NCBI GenBank assembly: GCA_035771175.1
Contig: CM069600.1
Coordinates: 10,873,729-10,937,728, forward strand
Length of the DNA: 64,000 nucleotides
Direction of reading: 5' to 3'
DNA from: Paratinospora sagittata
Lineage: Eukaryota; Streptophyta; Magnoliopsida; Ranunculales; Menispermaceae
Each line of letters begins with the position of its first letter. Within the stretch, counting starts at the first letter, position 1. The notes under the pieces were generated by a model. It was not told the DNA's origin. It saw only the letters and a list, made by a program, of their open reading frames with translations, and did no database searches. The position numbers were made by a program, and so were the translations under genes. Below, piece by piece: positions 57,826-64,000 of the stretch.

Positions 57826-58528
57826 GCTTTTGGATTGTGTCTTCATTCTAAAATTTACCAAAAATTCTCAAAATATTTCCACCTTCCAAATTAGAAAATT
57901 GCATCAGGGAGGTAATTAATATGAAGAAACTCATTTGGTGACCTACACACTAGATGATCAATTGCATCATTCCCTATTGGCATTGCTGAAGCCCCGTTAA
58001 TACTGATGATCCTGAGAGAGAACCGGAGAATCATGCAGCTAGACACGTAATTTGAAACAATTTAATGGTATATAAAGCTAATAGAAGATGTTGACGTACG
58101 AGATTATATCATTTACAATGAATTTACAAGAGATTTACCTATGTGGGTATTACCATCACACAAAAGCTTGTTCTCTCAACAGTATAGTATTCATCTATTC
58201 ATCTCCTGAACACTTACTCATGGACATATACATGGACAGATATGTGTACTTCAGCAACTAAATATATAACTTACGAAGAGTAATTATGTGGTACATACAG
58301 AAGCAAGAGACCTGCACCCAAAAGCAAGCATGTCCTCAGTTTGTAATTGAATAGCCACCTTAATCAACTGTTCTAAAATTTCAAAGAGATGTTGATCTAA
58401 GGCTCTGGTTGATTAAGCGATTGCAAATTACTTTTGAACAGAAAGTAACCAACCCTGTTTAGAGTAGAATGTGGGTGATAGAAGATTACCATGCTGGATA
58501 TGGGCATGTAGGATCTAATGGTATCCTT
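57826..58528. other. Intergenic or 3' untranslated sequence of the C2-domain gene
   Basis: No further coding exon is visible. The part close to 58528 should be the 3' untranslated region of the reverse-strand gene. Confidence 0.4.
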
Positions 58529-61238
58529 TTAGGATGTATGTTTCTGCTTTGATGAAGGTTCCTCATTGGAAGAGTCTGATCCATGATAATCCTCTGTTAC
58601 TGTGGACGGAGACCTGGATTCATTTGACCCCTTCTTCGAAAATGCGTGTTTTAATCCATTCATAATACCTTTTCTGGAACCATCACTTGGGCTCATTGCA
58701 AGACTTAAACTCTCCTTGTCTGGAACCAGCATAGTCTCGTTGACTTGTTTCACACTTGAAGTGGTGGGAGACTCTTCTCCTGTCACTGAAGAATTCTCCT
58801 TACCAGAACCTTTCCTACTGAATACTGAACCAATCTTCTTTAGGCTCCTATGAACCGCTCCATGCGTTCTTGACTTGCTCCTCTCGGAGTTTTCATCACT
58901 GCTGCTATTATCGCCGTCCGGGTTGGATCCGTATGCTGCTGAGTTCGGACTTCTAATGTTATTATTATCCTCTCGAAGGATTTCGTTATCAGCACGCCGG
59001 CTCTTCCCTTTTCTAGGCTCCCAAGTTTGGGAAACAGCGCTGCCTGGGCGATGCACCCATAAACTGATTTCTGGTTTTCCTTCAATGCTGATTGGTTCAA
59101 AATCATCGGCCAATTTCGGAGCAGTTTTTGGTTCTGTGGCATCAGGACTAGTTTGGTTTGAACTGGGTTTCATGTTTTTTTCTTTTTCTTCTTCTGGTTT
59201 TTCTGGGACATGGGTGTGCTGCTCTACATCCTGTTCAAAAATTTAACACATCAAGAGATCAAACTTTTAATCAAAATTTCAACTAAGTTGCAAATTTTGT
59301 ATACCTTTACGTTATCAGTAACAGTCACTGCTAAATGCAGCCTTCCCATTTTAACATTTTGAAGAGGCAACCATATCTCATGCCTCTGCCCGCCCCTCAG
59401 ATCACTGATGTTTATGGAACAGTTCCTGTCAATAGTATAAACTTTTAGTAATCAAATGATTTTTAAGGTGCAGATGTGTGTAAATAATACAGCAAGCTTA
59501 TGCAGTCGTTGTCAATTATAGAAACCAAAATATTAACGACCAAAAATACTAATAAATCAGAACAATATTCCCCTATTGTTATCTTTTCTTTTTCTTTTTT
59601 GGTTTCCTATGTGGTTTCCCCACACCCTTCGGATATGAGACTAGTCCTTGTTCGAGGCAGGAGCGGAATGGTAGACCTCTCCCAATGAGAGCAACTCCAA
59701 GAATCAAACCCTGAAACTTCTATACAGGGACAACCTTGGGACTCAGCCTGCTTCCACTGAGCCAACCACTCGTTGGTCCATTGTTATCTTTTTCAAGGTA
59801 TGTCTAGTTAGATTAAGACGAAAGAAAACCAAAAAAAATAAAACAATAATCTTCAATCCTACTAGATATATATATATAGGATATCAAATTCATGAGGATA
59901 AGAAACAAACCCGAGGGTATCATTGAAAAAGTGGTCTTTGTCAAGAACTTCAAAAGCAAGTACATTAGGAGACTCCCATGTGTGGATGGAGATCTTGAAT
60001 TCCTCCAGCCATTTTGGAGTCAACGTCTTCTTCTGAACCTTTGTTTTGAAACTTTTTGCACCAATTTGTCCTTTCACAAAGGGATCAGACAATCCTGCAA
60101 GACTAATTTGTTCATAACTTGAAATATTTGAATTCTAGTATTCTCATTGAAAATAAGGCGGCAACTTAGTTTTGAGTAAAACCAACCATTTAAATCTGCT
60201 GCTTTCAAGTCGGCTGCTTCAATAATTTCAACTTTGGCATAGGCAATTGGATCTTTCTCATTCACAGAGAACCAGTTTTCTGATAAAATTTTTACACGTC
60301 AGTCTTCTTAAACTCCGAAGTAAAATTGAAAAGAATCAAAGAACGATGTTATATTCCACTTTATTAAGTTGGCTCGCAAATATAATCAACCAATACAAAC
60401 ATAACTACATGCATGGAACACCTGAAATATTTGATTGTAGAAGCAATATAGACAACTAGAAAGTTATCTGACCTCCTGTCCTGTATTTTAGAAAATGTAG
60501 TTCACGTTTTTTTTTTTTTTTTGAAGACCAAGAAGGTTCAGCTAAAGTTTCTAAGCAATCACATGAAGCGGCATTTGTATCTTCTCCCTCGAATCAAAAG
60601 ACATTCATAAACATTCTCAATATTCTACCTCTTCTTCAAGAAGTTCCAAATTATCAAATCTTTTTTCAACAGAATATATGCACAGTATGAGATGGAAACT
60701 TTTAGAAAGATTGTTTTGTGAGAAACCAATACCTACCAGTTAAACTAATTAAAGATAATTTCATTAAAAGCATCATAGATTACCTGTTGGTGCCTCAACA
60801 AATTTTTCCATATCAACCACCAGCATATTAGGCTGCAAGGTTAAAAAAAAAATGAACATTAGAAACAAGTGCAAATTTAGCATGAAATTATTCTTAAACT
60901 ATATGTTCCAACTAACCGCCACTAGAGTCTGCTCAAAAGCAACAGCGAGAAGATTATCCTGACAAAAAGTCATATGAAAAAAATAAATATATAAGGACAC
61001 TGAGAAAACATGTTGATGGAATCGGAGAACATAAACAAGCTAGATTTCAACTCTAGACTGAAACAAAAATTTGACAAAAGAATACCAGCCACCCTGCAAT
61101 TCCAGGAACTTCTGTAACATTAAGCCCGTGGTTGAAGAGAGGTTTTACAGTCATTTGAAAGTAGGGTGGATCAGTGAAGCATATTCGTAAACGCCCAAGG
61201 AAAGGCCAGTTTTGAAGAAACTTCACGCCAACCAAGAC
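58529..61238 (-). CDS. NTMC2T6: NTMC2T6-like SMP/C2-domain protein, last seven recognised exons (5' part outside window)
   Basis: Exons on the reverse strand: 61086-61238, 60917-60958, 60784-60832, 60187-60279, 59911-60094, 59305-59425 and 58529-59230. All junctions are GT-AG and phases agree, giving 447 residues and a stop. The first exons are the end of the SMP lipid-transfer domain (VLVGVKFLQNWPFLGRLRI, FNHGLNVTEVPGIAGWL, FEQTLV). One C2 domain follows (EIIEAADLKAADLNG, LSDPFVKGQIG, KTLTPKWLEEF, LDKDHFFNDTLG) with Asp residues in the calcium loops, so calcium-dependent membrane binding is possible. The last exon is a long Ser-rich acidic and basic tail. The closest match from memory is Arabidopsis NTMC2T6 (At1g53590), an ER-anchored protein of membrane contact sites. 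The N-terminal membrane anchor and most of SMP lie upstream. Confidence 0.9.
59588..59779 (-). mobile_element. tRNA-derived SINE in an intron of the C2-domain gene
   Basis: On the reverse strand GTTGGCTCAGTGG (A box) and GGGTTTGATTCTTGG (B box) lie in a 192-bp unit that ends in an A-rich tail (AAAAAAGAAAAAG). It is flanked by 13-bp duplications ATTGTTATCTTTT at 59575-59587 and 59780-59792. The duplication, tail and internal promoter together make this secure. It has the same orientation as the gene and lies between its exons at 59305-59425 and 59911-60094. Confidence 0.8.
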
Positions 61239-64000
61239 CTAAAGAAAGAGAATTGTGAATCAACACCAAAACTTTTAGAATCCATAACTCAATTTCCAAG
61301 TACATTAATGTGACAATGACAATGAAACTCATTACCCTCTTAAAGAAATACCACAAAAAAAAAAGAAGAAGTCCCATTCACACAAGTAATTACTTAAAAG
61401 TAAATGGAATTGTGAGGAAAGAAGCTGCTTATTTCAATAAAGAATCAGAAAAAAGAAAAAATATCACATTACATGTTGGCATTGCAATGAAACCAAGAGA
61501 ACTTAAACAGCAAGTGTAACAGTTCACAACTCCACCATTCATTGGAACAGAAAGGGAATGATGACTCCGCCCTATTTGTGAATTAAGAGCCTAGTAGTTA
61601 TCCAAGTATGTGAAGCATTAGAAAAGTCAGCTACTTACCTCTTTCATTAAGAAATTATTAGTAAAGCTTTTTTTTTTTTGAAGAATTAGGACGGGCATAA
61701 TATGCACACATCAGGTTTTGTTGCGAGATGGAATAACCAAACCATAAAATCAAGCAATAAATTAATTAGAGACACCAAGCATACAAGTCACACAAAACTT
61801 GTTTGTGGGCAACATTGAATAGATAATGAATCCACTAGGAAAAGCAATCCTGAATGCTATATAGTGAATGAGCCTCCCGCCATTGCAAAAATTGAGGAAG
61901 GGTTGTTGTTCACAACCTTACATGTGCATTATGAAGAGGCTATTTTAGATTTTGTAAGAGGTCTTGGTTTCAAGTCTCGTTGTTTGCATTTGCATGTTCG
62001 TCGTTTGTAGTATTGGTATTTGTTTCTTCTTCTCTCCCTTTTGTATCTCCATGTACAGGTTGTGGCCGCAAGTGAGGGGGATTATTAATAGTAGCTTGAT
62101 ATGAATTGTTGGGTGTCCGCCTATCAGCTATAGCTTTTGGGTTCAATGATTTCTAAGAAAAATAAGTAATGATAATGAGTCATTGATAAGTTGTTATTGG
62201 GTAGTAAAAAGTTCAGATTGGTGGAACTAAATATGACTACTATGATTAGTAGTGTTATGAACCATGTCCTTACTGTTAAAATAAGTAATGATAACAAGTC
62301 ATCAACACTAATGGTTTCCTCTTCAAATGTTTCTTCTCCATCTTTCCAAACTTTAAGTAATTTTGTTTTTAGTGAAGTTTAAATAAAGAATTTAATGAAC
62401 CTCAAAAGGGCATGCCTTGGCACATTGTTTGAAGTTGGACTCTCATGATCTGGAGGTCACGGGTTTGAATCCATAAATAGTCTCTCCAATGTGGAGGTTA
62501 GGCTGCATCGTCATCCCTTCCCCAGACCTCGGCATAGGAGCCTTCTATACTAGGTATGCATGTAGTGTTTCACACGCACAGAAAAACATGATGAAGACAA
62601 AATACACTCCTAGCGTAACATGAGCAACTTATAAAATGAAAAAAGAAAAAAAGGATTATAGTACTAGCCTGAAAGAGTATATACCATGAATAAGTCAAAA
62701 AAAAAAGAAAAAAAAAAGAACAAAGATTAGCTTAAGGTCCTAGCAGCCTAGTTCTCCAAATGAGGGTCAGAACAGGAACATGGATTTCCAAGTGCCCTAA
62801 CGATAATGGCTGAAAAATCCTTCTTAAGTGAGTGTTCAAATGAGCAGTAGGCCCCTCCCTAAACCAGTCAATTTGCATCCCTGATCCAACTAATGCAATA
62901 CAACGCCTTTTGATACATTCCTTCTCACAGAATTTTGCACATTCTGACTTCTACATTTTTTCCCATTGCCATTTTATTAATACTTACAACCATTTTCTAT
63001 TGGTTGTCCACTTCTTTCCATTCCTTAAACTTTTGAAAGGCCTCTAATTTCTAACTTATAAAGGAAATCATACCTTCTCAAGTGATCATCAAAGAAGAAA
63101 ATGAAGTGTGAGGCTTCTCCTTTGGATAAAAGTGGTATAAATTCGCAAGTATCGAAGTGGCATTCTCTAATGTGTGTTGCCGAGTGTGAATTTAGCGTGC
63201 ATTATTTTTAAAACAAAAAGATAATTGTAGATAGCAACATTGCATGTTCTCACATACTTAGGTAATTTTCCCCTTCTCAAGCACTTAACAGCAGCCTCTT
63301 TAACCTACTACTACCATCAGAATGCATATGCCACAAGGCAGTATCATCATTATCTGAATCAGCTGGCATCGCAAAACTATTCCAAACTATAATTTCTATC
63401 TTCTTATTAAAGTTACCTTCATTGTTATTTTTCACAACAATTCTTGGCTGTTCAACTACCCAAAGGACTTCAATTTTTTGCCATGAAAGTAGATCCACTC
63501 AAGGCAGGTGCACAACAAGGAATAAAATCTTGATTCATTTCAGAACCTTTTCTCACATTCTTATTTAAATTTGGTTTTACCTTTGGTTTTACATGCTGCA
63601 TCATTTCTCGTAAAAACAGTTCACCATTCTAGTATAGAAACATTTTGAAATCAATCTCCACGATGCACACGTATAAGAACAGCCACAATCATATTCTAAA
63701 CTAGATGTCTAAGCAAGATAACTACCCATGCATACACATAATAATACATCATCAGCACTAGAACTTTTTTCTGCAACACTAGCTCCAAACCCCTCTTTCA
63801 CTATCTGCTATTCATGCAATAGTAACAAAAAAATTTACTACTCTTCCCCCCTCAATTCTGAACGGCGATTCTCCTTTCAAGAACTTTTCCTTTGTTCTAC
63901 ACAGTCCCTTTTTTTATTGACTGCTTAAGTGAATAGTTCCGCAGCGTAGGAATCTTCATCAATAGCCATTTTCTTCGTATTAATACACTAACAGAGTTAT
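61239..64000 (-). other. Long intron of the C2-domain gene (no further exon found)
   Basis: The acceptor of the exon at 61086-61238 lies at 61239-61248 (CTTTCTTTAG). The preceding exon should encode the middle of the SMP domain, but I could not find it in the remaining 2.76 kb. The intron therefore probably continues beyond the window, or a small exon was missed. It contains an Au-like SINE, A- and T-rich tracts and no convincing frame. Confidence 0.5.
62411..62560 (+). mobile_element. Au-like SINE, degenerate
   Basis: CTGGAGGTCACGGGTTTGAATCC (62450-62472) is the B-box region of the plant Au SINE family. The body follows (TAGGCTGCATCGTC, CCTTCCCCAGACCTCGGCATAGGAGCCT), and the A box (CCTTGGCACATTG) is decayed. 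It lies in the long intron, antisense to the gene. Confidence 0.7.

Noticed and set aside
63277..63498. Upstream exon of the C2-domain gene
   Set aside because: The 73-codon reverse-strand frame shows no SMP-domain similarity and lacks convincing splice sites in phase.

Overview
This is a transposon-dense stretch of a flowering-plant nuclear genome, most likely a eudicot. It holds Ty3/gypsy and Ty1/copia polyproteins of plant type, tRNA-Met(i) primer binding sites (TGGTATCAGAG), tRNA-derived SINEs, Tourist-like MITEs, a Pack-MULE-like element and two ordinary plant genes. One gene is intronless and the other is spliced. I cannot name the species.

Bases 1-5521 are the 3' part of a Ty3/gypsy chromovirus (element A, + strand) with an open pol frame and a 2.3 kb 3' LTR. 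Bases 5522-10321 are older debris: a nested foldback repeat with tRNA-like A/B boxes at its centre, two unidentified reverse-strand coding remnants (one a coiled coil), and a decayed copia reverse transcriptase fragment.

Bases 10322-45279 form a nested stack. The oldest layer is element D (Ty3/gypsy, - strand; LTRs at 10322-11725 and 44743-45279). Element B (- strand, 13117-31660, target-site duplication CGATC) is inserted in D's integrase. Element C (+ strand, 15707-25669, duplication ACTCC, two 2785-bp LTRs with only two differences that I found) is inserted in B. A rearranged relative of C, element E (37062-43063, duplication TATAG), is inserted in an extra open reading frame that D carries upstream of gag. 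LTR similarity read by eye (C nearly identical, B a few differences, D several per cent) agrees with this order.

Bases 45280-52167 hold AT-rich DNA, two LTR-like remnants, a short copia element (48040-49944) that is internally inverted yet bounded by correct termini and a TAAAC duplication, and two SINE-like sequences.

Bases 52168-64000 are gene space on the - strand. A Golgi-type methyltransferase gene (52168-53316) is intronless. Further on are the last seven recognised exons of an NTMC2T6-like SMP/C2-domain lipid-transfer protein gene (58529-61238), whose 5' exons lie beyond the window. Between them lies a Pack-MULE-like element (53989-55399, 10-bp duplication) carrying a spliced FHA-domain gene fragment, plus MITEs. 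The two genes have no obvious functional link.
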